Below are positions 17,734 to 27,133 of a stretch of DNA of 64,000 nucleotides, one piece after another. The stretch comes from Hirschia maritima DSM 19733 (GTDB lineage: Bacteria > Pseudomonadota > Alphaproteobacteria > Caulobacterales > Hyphomonadaceae): positions 375,523 to 439,522 of the forward strand of contig NZ_KB899546.1 of the NCBI RefSeq assembly GCF_000378345.1, written 5' to 3'. The notes below the pieces were generated by a model. That model saw only the letters and a program-made list of their open reading frames with translations, was not told the origin of the DNA and made no database searches. Made by a program: the position numbers and the translations under genes. Numbering within the stretch: the stretch's first letter is position 1; each line of letters begins with the position of its first letter.

Positions 17734-18471
17734 TTAGCCCGCCAATGACATCCAGTCTGACGGACGCAATGGGCGAAAACCGCCCAATCGCTTAACCTCG
17801 GTGATCCAATTATGGGAGGATCGCCCCCGTTTTACGATAGCGTGTATCACACGCTCACGGCCTAAGGCCATGCCTAATTCTTCAGAAGTGAAACATCCGA
17901 TGATAATCGGTTGCTCTGAAGGCTCGTCATCGCCGAATATTGCTTTGGCTAGTGACAAAATTTTCTTGCGGCCATCGCTAGCGCCATCTTGCGCTTCAAT
18001 CAAGCATGAAGGTTCATCTAAACGAATTTCTTCTCTGACTTGTTCAAAGCCTAGGATAATGTCTCCAGCGCGTTTTGCGAACCCCAAAAGATCAAGACAT
18101 CGACGAAATAACAATTTGTGTGTCTGTTCGGTCAATGATTGATCGACTTGGACCTGCTTTTTGAAAGCTCTCGAAAAAGCTTTCTTTGAAATCGCCAAAT
18201 CTATCGATTGTGATGTGGCTTCTACCCAAGCGCCTCGCCCCGGAAGGGAGGAGGCGACATCTGGTGTAACCTGACCATCAGGAGATATCGCAAATCTGAC
18301 CATAGCAGATTGCGGCATGTTATTGCCAGTGGCAATACAACGTCGTTCAGGATCGCTTGGTCCGCGACCTTTTTTCTTCGGCGGACCAGTATCAATCTCT
18401 ACAATGTCTGCGCCAGACTTCTCGTCTGGAATGACATCATTCGTCTGTTTCCGGGGCAGGTTCTGAGTCAT
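17734..18471 (-). CDS. YlxR / L7Ae-like RNA-binding fusion protein
   Basis: 245 residues joining two RNA-binding modules. The N-terminal YlxR domain has the signature RRCIATG and later LPGRGAWV; the second half (LLGFAKRAGDIILGFEQVREEI and onward) looks like an L7Ae/YlxQ ribosomal-protein fold. YlxR proteins are always near nusA and infB and have been linked to RNA metabolism and RNase P control in other bacteria. I chose the ATG at 18471, which has GGAGGG nine bases upstream; it overlaps the end of nusA by 35 bp, which suggests translational coupling. The two-domain form is common in this class. Confidence 0.85.
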   Translation of the reverse strand: MTQNLPRKQTNDVIPDEKSGADIVEIDTGPPKKKGRGPSDPERRCIATGNNMPQSAMVRFAISPDGQVTPDVASSLPGRGAWVEATSQSIDLAISKKAFSRAFKKQVQVDQSLTEQTHKLLFRRCLDLLGFAKRAGDIILGFEQVREEIRLDEPSCLIEAQDGASDGRKKILSLAKAIFGDDEPSEQPIIIGCFTSEELGMALGRERVIHAIVKRGRSSHNWITEVKRLGGFRPLRPSDWMSLAG

Positions 18472-20155
18472 CAGATGTGCCCTCCAGGTCAACGAATGCA
18501 GCTTCAGCTGCTTCTAAGTTATCGAGTTCACCCTCGAATTCGGCTTCTGCAGCTTCAAGTTCAGCGGCGCGTTTAGCGAGCTCTTCTTCAAGTACTTCTG
18601 CTTCGACCCAACCGGCAAGAACACGAGCGCGCAGGATGAATAGCTCGGCACCATCACGCGTCATCTCACCTTTTGGCAAAATCCCAGGCTGCCAACGAGA
18701 CTTGCCTTTTGCGTCTGGTTCTTTCCAACCTACAAGATCGTCTGGAACCAATCCGGCTAAGTCATCAATTGTTTTGATGCCTTCATCCCCGAAACGAACA
18801 GACATTTGAGGTGTCACACCATCCATAAAGGCGACATCGTCCGTTACGCCAAGATCTTTACGTTTCTTGTCGAGTGCGGCTGCCAATAGGTCTAGATATT
18901 CACGAGCACGTGTTTGAAGCTCTGTTGCGACTGCTTCGTCAAATCCATCGATAGAAGCAAAGTCTTCAATGTCGACATAAGCGATTTCTTCAATAGTCTC
19001 AAAACCTTCAGAAGCAAGCAGCTGAGCCAGCATTTCATCAGCATCAAGTGCGCGCATAAACAATGCAGTACGTTCTTGGAATTCTTTCTGACGACGCTCG
19101 GAGTCTTGTGCTTCTGTTGTTAGATCAATTTGCCAGCCCGTTAATTGAGAAGCTAGACGAACATTTTGACCACGACGACCAATTGCTAGTGGGAATTGGC
19201 TTTCCTCTACAACAACTTCAACGCGCTCTTCATCTTCATCCACAACAACCTTAGAAACTTCGGCAGGTTGAAGTGCGTTCACAATAAATGTGGCTTCATC
19301 CTCAGACCAAGGAATGATGTCGATTTTTTCGCCTTGAAGTTCGGATACAACTGCTTGCACACGTGCACCACGCATACCCACACATGCACCAACTGGATCA
19401 ACAGAGGCATCGTTTGATAGAACACCGATTTTGGCGCGTGAACCTGGGTCACGAGAACAGGCTTTGATTTCGATAACGCCTTCATATACTTCAGGCACTT
19501 CTTGCGAAAATAGTGCAACCATGAATGACGGGTGCGCGCGAGATAGAAATAGTTGAGGCCCTTTTTGTTCACGTGACACTTTATAAAGTATCGCACGAAC
19601 ACGATCACCAGCATTTAGGTTTTCGCGAGGTAGGCCGTCATTACGGCGAATAATACCTTCACCACGTCCAAGGTCTACAATGATATTGCCGTGCTCAACA
19701 CGCTTCACAATACCATTTATGATTTGGCCTTCTTTGTCCTTAAATTCTTCAAACTGACGTTCGCGCTCAGCATCTCTCACCTTACCAGTGATAACTTGTT
19801 TAGCTGTTTGGGCAGCGACACGGCCAAATTCGAAAGGTGGAAGAACTTCCCGAAATTCGGTTCCGATTTCGGCTTCTGAGTCCATTGCGCGACCTTCATC
19901 AAGTGTCAAATGGTGCGCAGGGTCTTCAACTTCTTCAACAACAGTTTGTACACGTACGATTGTTGTTTCACCTGTTTTGGGGTCAATCGTAACGCGAATA
20001 TCGTGCTCTTGTCCGTAACGAGAACGGGCAGCTTTCTGAATAGCTTCCGCCATTGCATCCAAAACGATCAGTTTGTCGATCTGTTTTTCGGCTGCCAATG
20101 TGTTCGCAATTGCCAGGATTTCCAGCTTGTTTGCTGAAACGCCGATGGTGCTCAT
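18437..20155 (-). CDS. nusA: transcription termination/antitermination factor NusA
   Basis: RNA-polymerase-binding factor that affects pausing, termination and rRNA antitermination. 572 residues: N-terminal polymerase-binding domain (YGQEHDIRVTIDPKTGE), S1 domain (IINGIVKRVEHGNIIVDLGRGEGIIRR), two KH domains (GACVGMRGARVQAVV and LAIGRRGQNVRLASQLTGW), and helix-hairpin-helix repeats toward an acidic tail. The start ATG overlaps the rimP stop as ATGA, a sign of coupled translation. Confidence 0.96.
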   Translation of the reverse strand: MSTIGVSANKLEILAIANTLAAEKQIDKLIVLDAMAEAIQKAARSRYGQEHDIRVTIDPKTGETTIVRVQTVVEEVEDPAHHLTLDEGRAMDSEAEIGTEFREVLPPFEFGRVAAQTAKQVITGKVRDAERERQFEEFKDKEGQIINGIVKRVEHGNIIVDLGRGEGIIRRNDGLPRENLNAGDRVRAILYKVSREQKGPQLFLSRAHPSFMVALFSQEVPEVYEGVIEIKACSRDPGSRAKIGVLSNDASVDPVGACVGMRGARVQAVVSELQGEKIDIIPWSEDEATFIVNALQPAEVSKVVVDEDEERVEVVVEESQFPLAIGRRGQNVRLASQLTGWQIDLTTEAQDSERRQKEFQERTALFMRALDADEMLAQLLASEGFETIEEIAYVDIEDFASIDGFDEAVATELQTRAREYLDLLAAALDKKRKDLGVTDDVAFMDGVTPQMSVRFGDEGIKTIDDLAGLVPDDLVGWKEPDAKGKSRWQPGILPKGEMTRDGAELFILRARVLAGWVEAEVLEEELAKRAAELEAAEAEFEGELDNLEAAEAAFVDLEGTSDDSEPAPETDE

Positions 20156-20763
20156 CAGTCATCCTCTCTTTGTGCTGCTTCATCGTCAGAATTGTCGATG
20201 TTCGCTTTGTTGTTGTTTTCTTCGTTTTCTAACTCATCAAATTGATCATCATCAACTTCAGGAGCTTGTCCACGTGATAATGCTTCTTCAATGAGGCGGT
20301 CAGTCATAACCAATGAAGCTTTGACCATCTCTGTTACTGCGATTTCTGCTTGGGATCCATCTTTTAGATCCATAGAGACAACGCCATTTGTTTCTTCTGT
20401 GATTGTACCATGAAAACGTCTGCGGCCATCTTTTGGAACACCGATTTCGACGCGGGCTTCGTGGGACACCCAATTAGCAAAGTCGCCTTCACGCGTAAGG
20501 GGGCGATCAATACCAGGAGAAGATACCTCCAGATTATACTCTGAAGGGATTGGATCTTCAACATCAAGAACAGGACCGATAGCGCGGGAAAGTTTGGCGC
20601 AATCTTCAACATCCATTGTGCCATCAGGCTTTTCCGCCATTATTTGCAGTATAGGCGTGTTGGCACCCATCATGCGCACACGCACAATGTCCAGTCCCAA
20701 GCTGTCGGCTTCGGGCTGAATAATATCTAGAATACGTTTTTCTATTTCAGATATAGCGCGCAA
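20155..20763 (-). CDS. rimP: ribosome maturation factor RimP
   Basis: 30S assembly factor and first gene of the nusA-infB operon. 202 residues: an alpha/beta N-terminal domain with DSLGLDIVRVRMMG and SRAIGPVLDVEDPIPSEYNLEVSSPGIDRPL (family signature) and an SH3-like C-terminal domain; an Asp/Glu/Asn-rich tail is added. The only usable start is TTG at 20763, since an in-frame stop lies 24 bp upstream; this weak start may limit expression. A hairpin with a T tract lies about 40 bp upstream. Confidence 0.92.
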   Translation of the reverse strand: MRAISEIEKRILDIIQPEADSLGLDIVRVRMMGANTPILQIMAEKPDGTMDVEDCAKLSRAIGPVLDVEDPIPSEYNLEVSSPGIDRPLTREGDFANWVSHEARVEIGVPKDGRRRFHGTITEETNGVVSMDLKDGSQAEIAVTEMVKASLVMTDRLIEEALSRGQAPEVDDDQFDELENEENNNKANIDNSDDEAAQREDD

Positions 20764-20803
20764 TGGAAATCCAATGAATGTAGTTCAAGTTGGTAACTGG
20801 AAC

Positions 20804-20838
20804 GAAAAGCGGCGGCCCAGATAGTCTGAGCCGCCGCT
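20804..20838 (-). promoter_or_regulatory. candidate attenuator hairpin in the rimP-nusA-infB leader
   Basis: AGCGGCGGC (20808-20816) pairs perfectly with GCCGCCGCT (20830-20838), followed by TTTT on the minus strand. No minus-strand gene lies just upstream, so it cannot be an ordinary gene-end terminator on that strand. A leader terminator would fit autoregulation by NusA, as known for the E. coli nusA operon. It could instead serve a plus-strand transcript. Confidence 0.6.
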
Positions 20839-21083
20839 GTTTAATTTCAGCAATTGAGAGCCTGTATATTCCATAATTGCTTTACTGTCGAGTAGGGCTG
20901 GAGAGAAATCTAAATTGGATTGCAGATGTTGAAGTATTTAAGTGGAATACTCGATATTTACTTTGATTTACTTCTTAAAACAGTCTCGTAATTCGTAAAG
21001 GTAAATATATAGCCACCTTTTGTTAACCTTGTTCTTGTATGAATGAAGAAAACTAAAAAGACATATAGAGGTTGGCTGGGACA
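20839..21083. other. divergent intergenic region between rimP and the pseudo-receiver genes
   Basis: AT-rich, without reading frames or tRNA. It should hold the promoter of the minus-strand rimP operon and of the plus-strand gene at 21084. I saw no named operator. Confidence 0.45.
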
Positions 21084-21659
21084 ATGAGTGGTAAAAGCTC
21101 AACAATAAATGGTTTGGAGGTTTTGGAGTTTGTAGCTCCTAAAAGAGACCCCAAAAATCAAGAAGTACTCATTTTTTCTTTGAACAGAGACATGGTACGA
21201 ATGCAAAAGGATATGTTGCGCTCAACGGGCGTTAGAAAGATATCCTATGCGCACAATCTAGATGATTTTAAAGTTCTTATTTACACTCGATCTTTTGGAA
21301 CAATATTGATCAATGAGGATGTGAATCTTGATCCAGAGAAGATGATTGCGATGATCAGGGATTACAAGCAGTCAGTTGATCCTTTTGCGCAAGTTATTTT
21401 TATTACATCTACATGCACAGAAGCGCTTGTGAAGCTTACTATACGAACAGGGTATGATTCCATTTTAAGATTACCATTATCAAAAGCGCGTCTGTGGAAA
21501 ACCATTGAACAAATTTGCCAAACGGAGCGCAATTTCGTGCGGATTGGGCAATATTTTGGGCCTGATCGTCGCAAAGACAAGGCGCAACGCGTGGGTGCGG
21601 CGGAAGAACGTCGCAGGACCGAATTACAAAATGGCAATCGACTAAATCGAACAGGTTGA
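21084..21659 (+). CDS. degenerate receiver-domain protein, copy 1
   Basis: 191 residues that thread as a CheY-like receiver with a C-terminal FGPDRR tail. Beta-strand order can be followed: EVLIFSLN, KISYAH, GTILINE, QVIFITS, SILRLPL. The phospho-acceptor Asp position holds Asn77, the acidic pair after strand 1 is absent, and the conserved Lys after strand 5 is Leu130, so phosphorylation is unlikely. The Thr/Ser of strand 4 (Thr108-Ser109) is kept. The WKTIEQI helix and FGPDRR motif are of a kind I associate with small alphaproteobacterial response regulators. ATG 21084 fits better than the upstream TTG. It is followed by a paralogue. Confidence 0.65.
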   Translation: MSGKSSTINGLEVLEFVAPKRDPKNQEVLIFSLNRDMVRMQKDMLRSTGVRKISYAHNLDDFKVLIYTRSFGTILINEDVNLDPEKMIAMIRDYKQSVDPFAQVIFITSTCTEALVKLTIRTGYDSILRLPLSKARLWKTIEQICQTERNFVRIGQYFGPDRRKDKAQRVGAAEERRRTELQNGNRLNRTG

Positions 21660-21790
21660 ATGTTGTGAGTGGAATGCCGAAAAATGCAACATTTTCAGGT
21701 GATTTCGAAATAACGTAAACAAATCGACACGATATATTAACACTATCTGGGCAGCGTTGTTCAACGTCCGATGAATTGAGGGAGGGGCCA

Positions 21791-22339
21791 GTGATAGAAA
21801 AATTTGATGCTCCTATGAGAGATCCGAAAGACCAACAAGTTCTCATTTATAGTGAGAATATAGAATTGGTCCGTATGCAGCGTGATATGCTGAAATCCTA
21901 TCGGGTGAGAGAGATATTGGCGGCTAATAGTCCTGAAGAATTGATGGATATTTCTTCAACGCATGCATTGGGCACAATATTGGTGAATGCCAATAGTCAG
22001 GTCGATCCAAGAAAAATTATTGCAGCACTAAGAAATCATGAAAAGGTGAGAGACCCTTTTGCGCAGATATTTTTTGTGACGGGTAGTAGTTCAGCTCAAC
22101 TGATAAACATGATTATCCGATCAGGATATGATGGGATATTGTGTCTTCCTTTCTCACGCGCGCGTTTATGGAAAACGATAGAACGTATGAGTCAGACTCG
22201 ACGAAAATTTGTCAGAGTTGGGGAGTATTTTGGTCCCGATCGTCGAGCCGCTCAATCGGTAAAGCGCCCAGTGACGGAAGAGCGTCGCAAGGAAGAGCTT
22301 TTGAAGAAAACTGGGCTGGCTAGCAAAGAGGCGAGTTAG
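21791..22339 (+). CDS. degenerate receiver-domain protein, copy 2
   Basis: 182 residues, clearly paralogous to the previous gene: shared blocks include RDPKxQxVLIxS, VRMQxDML, GTILxN, DPFAQ, RLWKTIE and FVRxGxYFGPDRR. Again the phospho-acceptor is Asn (TILVNAN) and the strand-5 Lys is missing (LCLPFSRARL). The start is GTG at 21791 behind a strong GGAGG at 21781-21785. The C-terminal tail is charged (EERRKEELLKK). The two genes probably arose by tandem duplication and may act together as a heterodimer, which is inference. The stop overlaps that of trmB. Confidence 0.65.
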   Translation: MIEKFDAPMRDPKDQQVLIYSENIELVRMQRDMLKSYRVREILAANSPEELMDISSTHALGTILVNANSQVDPRKIIAALRNHEKVRDPFAQIFFVTGSSSAQLINMIIRSGYDGILCLPFSRARLWKTIERMSQTRRKFVRVGEYFGPDRRAAQSVKRPVTEERRKEELLKKTGLASKEAS

Positions 22340-23055
22340 ACTTTTACAAAGTCCAAAAACACAGGCTTACAGTCGCCTAATCCCTTCATTTGATAACGTG
22401 TTGTGATGTGATCTTCAGGTGGAATACGCCAATCATCTGCTTGGTTGGCGGTCCATTCAAAATCATCAGACGCTTCAAACTTTTCTAACGCCCAATCGGC
22501 GTAGTTTGCCCAATCGGTTGCAAATCGAACTTGCCCGCCCTTTTTTAGAACACGGGCGAGGGTTTGCAAAAACTCAACCTGAATTAAACGACGCTTATGG
22601 TGCTTTGCCTTGTGCCAAGGATCGGGAAACATAATGAAGACGCGGTCCAGGCTGTTGTCGGATAGTGCGTCTAGAATATCCCGTGCGTCATCTGCGTGCA
22701 GGCGGATATTTTTGATTTTGTTTTCCCAGATTTGCGTTACCGCTTTTGCGACACCTTCAAGGAATGGTTCGCAGCCGATAATGCCAAAGTCAGGGTGTTT
22801 TTGTGCCTGACCGATTAGATGCTCCGCGCCTCCAAAACCAATTTCGAACCAAACTTCACGCGGTGAATGGGTAAATAATGTATCAGGTGCAAGATTGGCT
22901 TTGTGGTCTTTGGTATCAATGGCGTATTTGGGAAGCTCTTCATCCATCAGTTTTTGCTGACGTGCTGAAAGAGGGCGGCCTCCAGTTCGACCAAAAGTAC
23001 GCAATGGACCAAATTCAGATCCATTGCTTTTCTTGTGTTTGTCTTCGCCAGTCAT
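22336..23055 (-). CDS. trmB: tRNA (guanine(46)-N7)-methyltransferase
   Basis: SAM-dependent enzyme making m7G46 in the tRNA variable loop. 239 residues. The family motifs are EIGFGGAEHL (SAM site, a variant of EIGFGxGE), IGCEPFLEGV, and the tRNA-binding FPDPWHKAKHHKRRL. The N-terminal region RTFGRTGGRPLSARQ is also typical of alphaproteobacterial copies. It sits downstream of metK on the same strand. Confidence 0.95.
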   Translation of the reverse strand: MTGEDKHKKSNGSEFGPLRTFGRTGGRPLSARQQKLMDEELPKYAIDTKDHKANLAPDTLFTHSPREVWFEIGFGGAEHLIGQAQKHPDFGIIGCEPFLEGVAKAVTQIWENKIKNIRLHADDARDILDALSDNSLDRVFIMFPDPWHKAKHHKRRLIQVEFLQTLARVLKKGGQVRFATDWANYADWALEKFEASDDFEWTANQADDWRIPPEDHITTRYQMKGLGDCKPVFLDFVKV

Positions 23056-23098
23056 TGTTGTGCGTGATACCTGTCTTCTCGAATGTAGAAGAAGGGTT

Positions 23099-24301
23099 CT
23101 ATGCTAGACTTTTCAGAGAGTCGACCAAATCCGTCTTTTCCCATGAAAAACCGCCATCAGCTTCAGGTTCGCGGCCAAAATGACCGTATGCAGCAGTGCG
23201 GGCATAGATTGGCTTATTTAAACCGAGGTGTGTGCGGATGCCGCGCGGGGATAAATCCATCAAATCTGGAATAGCAGTTTCGATTTTGGTTTCGTCGATT
23301 TTTGCTGTTCCATCTGTGTTGATGAATATTGATAGCGGTTTAGCGACACCAATGGCGTAGGAAAGTTGAATTGTACAACGGTCAGCCAAGCCTGCAGCTA
23401 CGATGTTTTTAGCCAAGTAGCGACTTGCATAAGCAGCAGAACGATCAACCTTGGTTGGGTCCTTACCGGAGAATGCTCCACCACCATGAGGGGCGGCACC
23501 ACCATATGTATCAACGATGATTTTGCGACCTGTCAAACCAGCATCGCCATCTGGCCCGCCAATAACAAAGTTACCAGTTGGGTTCACATAAAATTCTTCT
23601 TCCGGTGGGAACCAGCCATCTGGGAGAACGTCTTGTACAACAGGACGAACCATTTCTCGGATATCTGCGGGTGTGAAACCGTATTTATGTTGAGTCGAAA
23701 CAACGACTGAAGAAACACCAACAGGACGACCGTTTTCATAGCGAAGGCTTACCTGTGATTTTGCATCTGGTTCAAATTCTGGCTGTGCACCTGATTTGCG
23801 AAGATTAGCCATGTTTTTGAGGATTTTGTGAGAATAAACGATCGGTGCAGGCATTAGTTCTGGTGTTTCGTTTGTGGCATAACCAAACATGATGCCTTGG
23901 TCACCAGCACCTTCTTCTTTAAAATCACCTGTTCCTTCATCGACGCCCATTGCGATGTCAGTGGATTGGCCATGAAGGCGATTGATCAGCTCTGCTGTTT
24001 TCCAGTGGAAACCTTTTTGGTGGTATCCAATGTCGCGAACGGCATTGCGAGCAGCTTTTTCGATCTCCTCTAGTGACGGCATTAAATCATCAGCTATGCG
24101 CATTTCACCAGCTAGAACGATCAAGTTTGTCGTTGTGAGGGTTTCACAGGCAACGCGCGCTTCAGGGTCGCGGCTAAGAAATAAATCAACAATAGAATCT
24201 GAGATGCGATCTGAAACTTTATCCGGATGTCCTTCAGATACACTCTCGCTTGTGAAGAAGTAATTCGATTTCACTGGATCATCCTTTGCTGACTTCAACA
24301 T
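23099..24301 (-). CDS. metK: S-adenosylmethionine synthase
   Basis: Makes SAM from methionine and ATP. 400 residues, close to the normal length. Motifs: [20 protein letters not shown] at the N-terminus, [40 protein letters not shown], and the C-terminal YGHFGRE. AAAGG lies nine bases before the ATG, but the site is inside a perfect hairpin (24300-24319), which could control translation. It is in line with trmB and behind fabB's terminator. Confidence 0.97.
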   Translation of the reverse strand: MLKSAKDDPVKSNYFFTSESVSEGHPDKVSDRISDSIVDLFLSRDPEARVACETLTTTNLIVLAGEMRIADDLMPSLEEIEKAARNAVRDIGYHQKGFHWKTAELINRLHGQSTDIAMGVDEGTGDFKEEGAGDQGIMFGYATNETPELMPAPIVYSHKILKNMANLRKSGAQPEFEPDAKSQVSLRYENGRPVGVSSVVVSTQHKYGFTPADIREMVRPVVQDVLPDGWFPPEEEFYVNPTGNFVIGGPDGDAGLTGRKIIVDTYGGAAPHGGGAFSGKDPTKVDRSAAYASRYLAKNIVAAGLADRCTIQLSYAIGVAKPLSIFINTDGTAKIDETKIETAIPDLMDLSPRGIRTHLGLNKPIYARTAAYGHFGREPEADGGFSWEKTDLVDSLKSLA

Positions 24302-24319
24302 ATAAAGATACCTTTATAT
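24300..24319 (-). promoter_or_regulatory. hairpin covering the metK ribosome binding site
   Basis: ATATAAAG and CTTTATAT form a perfect 8-bp inverted repeat with a four-base loop. On the minus strand the Shine-Dalgarno AAAGG is in the left arm and loop, and the start codon ends the right arm. It is AT-rich and so of modest stability. It does not match a SAM riboswitch that I can recognise. Confidence 0.5.
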
Positions 24320-24370
24320 GATATTGGGTGTGAATTTAAAAGGCCAGAACTCAAGATATCTTCGAAAAAT

Positions 24371-24408
24371 AAAAAAAGCCTTCAATCTGAATTTGATTGA
24401 AGGCTTTT
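24371..24408 (-). terminator. intrinsic terminator of fabB
   Basis: AAAAGCCTTCAATC (24374-24387) pairs perfectly with GATTGAAGGCTTTT (24395-24408) around a seven-base loop, with a run of T's on the minus strand. It follows fabB by 24 bp. Confidence 0.92.
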
Positions 24409-24432
24409 AGAACAATTAGATTTTAATTCAGA

Positions 24433-25665
24433 TCAGACCTTGGAAAAAATCACAGAGCCGTTTGTTCCACCAAATCCAAATGAATTAGACATAACCATTT
24501 TTAGTGCAGCTTCGCGGGCTTCACGAACAATGTTCATGCCGGCAGCGGCTGGGTCTAGATTTTTGATATTGATTGATGGTGCAACAAAATTCTCTTTCAT
24601 CATAATAAGAGAATAAATGGCTTCATTTACACCTGCTGCTCCCATAGCGTGACCAGTCATAGATTTTGTACCTGAAATCATCGGTTGGTCTTCGGCTTTG
24701 TTGCCGAAAAGTTGGCGTACACTATCAAGTTCAATCATATCGCCCACAGGTGTCGCTGTTGCATGTGGGTTCAAGTAATCTGGTTTTGCATCAACTGTTG
24801 AAAGAGCTTGTTGCATTGCGCGTAAACCGCCTTCACCTGATGGGGCCACCATGTCGTGTCCATCGGATGTTGCACCATAACCGGAGACTTCGCCGTAAAT
24901 TGTCGCGCCGCGGGCCTTGGCGTGTTCATATTCTTCCAAAACAAGAATACCAGCACCACCTGAAATCACAAACCCATCACGGCTTTCATCAAATGCGCGG
25001 GATGCTTCGGTAGGGGTGTCATTGTACTTAGAAGACATTGCGCCCATTGCATCAAAGAGGGCAGAGAAGCTCCATTCAACTTCATCTCCACCACCAGCAA
25101 ACATGACGTCTTGTTTACCCCATTGGATTTGTTCGGCTGCTGCGCCGATGCAGTGGAGTGATGTCGTACATGCTGAGGATATTGAGTAGTTCACACCCAA
25201 TATTTTAAACATTGTGGATAGTGCTGCTGAAGCTGTAGAACACATAGCTTTAGGTACAGCAAAAGGCCCGATACGTTTGATGCCTTTTTCGCGCGCAACA
25301 TCGGCTGCTTCTACGATGGCGCGCGTTGAGGGGCCGCCTGTACCAACGATCAAACCTGTTCTTGGGTTTGATACGAGTTCTTCGGGTAGGCCGCAATCTT
25401 CGAGTGCTTGTTCCATTGCCATGTAACAATAACCTGAACCATCGCCCATAAAGCGCATGGCGCGTTTCTCAATATTGTCTTTAGGAACAGCTTTAGGTTT
25501 TCCAACAAGATGACAGCGAAACCCGCGATCGGCATAATCTTGGCTGAAAGTAATACCGGATTTACCGTTTTTCAGACTTTCAGTGACTTCTTTGATGTTA
25601 TCACCAATTGAAGAAACGATGCCCATTCCTGTGACAACGACGCGACGAAGACCAGTTGCACTCAT
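24433..25665 (-). CDS. fabB: 3-oxoacyl-[ACP] synthase I
   Basis: Condensing enzyme needed with FabA for unsaturated fatty acids. 410 residues of the thiolase fold. The nucleophile Cys is in [13 protein letters not shown], and the second active-site block [15 protein letters not shown] has the Lys and His. The first His motif is [11 protein letters not shown], where most family members read HGTSTPVGD; the His itself is kept. C-terminal [10 protein letters not shown] is standard. Directly downstream of fabA, the usual fabAB arrangement. Confidence 0.94.
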   Translation of the reverse strand: MSATGLRRVVVTGMGIVSSIGDNIKEVTESLKNGKSGITFSQDYADRGFRCHLVGKPKAVPKDNIEKRAMRFMGDGSGYCYMAMEQALEDCGLPEELVSNPRTGLIVGTGGPSTRAIVEAADVAREKGIKRIGPFAVPKAMCSTASAALSTMFKILGVNYSISSACTTSLHCIGAAAEQIQWGKQDVMFAGGGDEVEWSFSALFDAMGAMSSKYNDTPTEASRAFDESRDGFVISGGAGILVLEEYEHAKARGATIYGEVSGYGATSDGHDMVAPSGEGGLRAMQQALSTVDAKPDYLNPHATATPVGDMIELDSVRQLFGNKAEDQPMISGTKSMTGHAMGAAGVNEAIYSLIMMKENFVAPSINIKNLDPAAAGMNIVREAREAALKMVMSNSFGFGGTNGSVIFSKV

Positions 25666-25731
25666 GTGTGCCTACCTTTTTGTTCGGGCGCGCCGCCTAA
25701 CGGGCGCTGCCTCAATTATTATATATAGAGC

Positions 25732-26262
25732 TTAGGCTTCAGGTTTAAATAACCCGACCTTTAAGTCTTTTGCTTGATAAATTTTTTCATCATCTGCAAA
25801 GACAAGCCCATCAGCGATCCCCATAACCAAGCGTCCACGAATCGCACGTTTAATGCTGATTTCGTATCGTACTTTTTTGATATCGTTTGTCACCTGTCCC
25901 GTGAATTTTACATCACCAACTCCAAGTGCGCGACCTTTACCGGGAGATCCAGACCACCCTAGCCAAAAACCAACAAGTTGCCACATTGCGTCCAAGCCAA
26001 GACAGCCAGGCATAACCGGGTCCCCTGGGAAGTGACATTGGAAGAACCATAGGTCAGGGTTCACATCTAGTTCAGCAACCAATTTACCTTTTCCATACTC
26101 ACCGTTTTCTTGATCGATTTGAACAATACGGTCGAGCATAAGCATTGGTGGGGCGGGGAGTTGAGCATTCCCTGGTCCGAATAAATTGCCTTCACTCGAT
26201 TTTATGAGGTCCTCATAAGAATATGAAGCTTGTGATTGGTGATAGTCAGCTGGGCTGGACAT
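25732..26262 (-). CDS. fabA: 3-hydroxydecanoyl-[ACP] dehydratase/isomerase
   Basis: Dehydrates 3-hydroxydecanoyl-ACP and isomerises trans-2- to cis-3-decenoyl-ACP, starting unsaturated fatty-acid synthesis. 176 residues, hotdog fold. The catalytic His and Asp are in [26 protein letters not shown] (split: [10 protein letters not shown] and GLDAMWQ). [12 protein letters not shown] is the N-terminal family motif. First gene of the fabA-fabB pair. Confidence 0.95.
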   Translation of the reverse strand: MSSPADYHQSQASYSYEDLIKSSEGNLFGPGNAQLPAPPMLMLDRIVQIDQENGEYGKGKLVAELDVNPDLWFFQCHFPGDPVMPGCLGLDAMWQLVGFWLGWSGSPGKGRALGVGDVKFTGQVTNDIKKVRYEISIKRAIRGRLVMGIADGLVFADDEKIYQAKDLKVGLFKPEA

Positions 26263-26386
26263 TATATGGCCTTCTCCAAAATAGAATTATCATGCTGTGA
26301 TGATACATTTTGAAGATGAGTTAGCACGATGAATCAGAAGGGCAAACCCCTCAGTGCGCTGATATAGGGCATGAAGTGATTAGGAT

Positions 26387-26980
26387 TTACCCTAAATCGT
26401 CTACGCCCCAGATAGAATTGCGGCTTGTCCAACCACGTTTTCCATCAATATCGACACGACACCAATCACCTTCACATTCCGCGATGTCTGCAACGACACC
26501 CATTTCTGCTTCCGCGACTGCGCGAGTGCTTGTGTCGGGCTTTTGGAAAATCGTAATTTGATCTGAGGTGATACCCGTGCGGCGAGCACCAAGCATGCGT
26601 TGGTGTACCCAGACTTCGTCTCCCTGAGGATCGCGGATTTTTCGCCAGTATTTAGATTCCTTGATCACAAGAACGGGCAGACCACTTCTCTGATATTCCC
26701 ATTTAATAGGATATTCTAATCCTGGGCCCACGCGACCATTCACTTCGTTATACTTCAAACTGGCATAACGAGGGACGGGCATGCTTGAAAATTTGGAAAT
26801 ACGTCGGTTCTGATCATGATGGACAAATGGTGTTAAACTTGCAGGTTCAACACTGAAATTTTCTTGGGCAGAAGCCGTTCCATAATGAGAGGAACCCAAT
26901 GCGCACAGCGAAAGGGTTAAAAAGACGACATAGCGTCGAAAATGAGCATTTTGACTCGTATACATAAACATGACCATCAT
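26387..26980 (-). CDS. exported SH3-domain protein
   Basis: About 197 residues with an N-terminal signal peptide (hydrophobic YVVFLTLSLCALGSS, probable cleavage near ASAQ) and two bacterial SH3 repeats. The first covers YNEVNGRVGPGLEYPIKW to KIRDPQGDEVWVHQ, the second DQITIFQKPDTSTRAV to CRVDIDGKRGWTSRN, which ends with the typical WGV. Such proteins are periplasmic and may bind peptidoglycan; I recall them as common in alphaproteobacteria next to a 2-hydroxyacid dehydrogenase gene, as here. The start is uncertain: ATGs at 26980 and 26965 are both possible. Confidence 0.8.
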   Translation of the reverse strand: MMVMFMYTSQNAHFRRYVVFLTLSLCALGSSHYGTASAQENFSVEPASLTPFVHHDQNRRISKFSSMPVPRYASLKYNEVNGRVGPGLEYPIKWEYQRSGLPVLVIKESKYWRKIRDPQGDEVWVHQRMLGARRTGITSDQITIFQKPDTSTRAVAEAEMGVVADIAECEGDWCRVDIDGKRGWTSRNSIWGVDDLG

Positions 26981-27133
26981 TTAATGATAAGTCACAATGT
27001 CGTGGCATGATGAATGGCTTGTTAACTCAATTTTTCAAATTTTCTCTACCATGGGATTTAATTCAAAATTTGGTATTTTTACGCAGATTTGTTATCAGCT
27101 CACATAAAAATATAACAATAACGGAGATACGGG

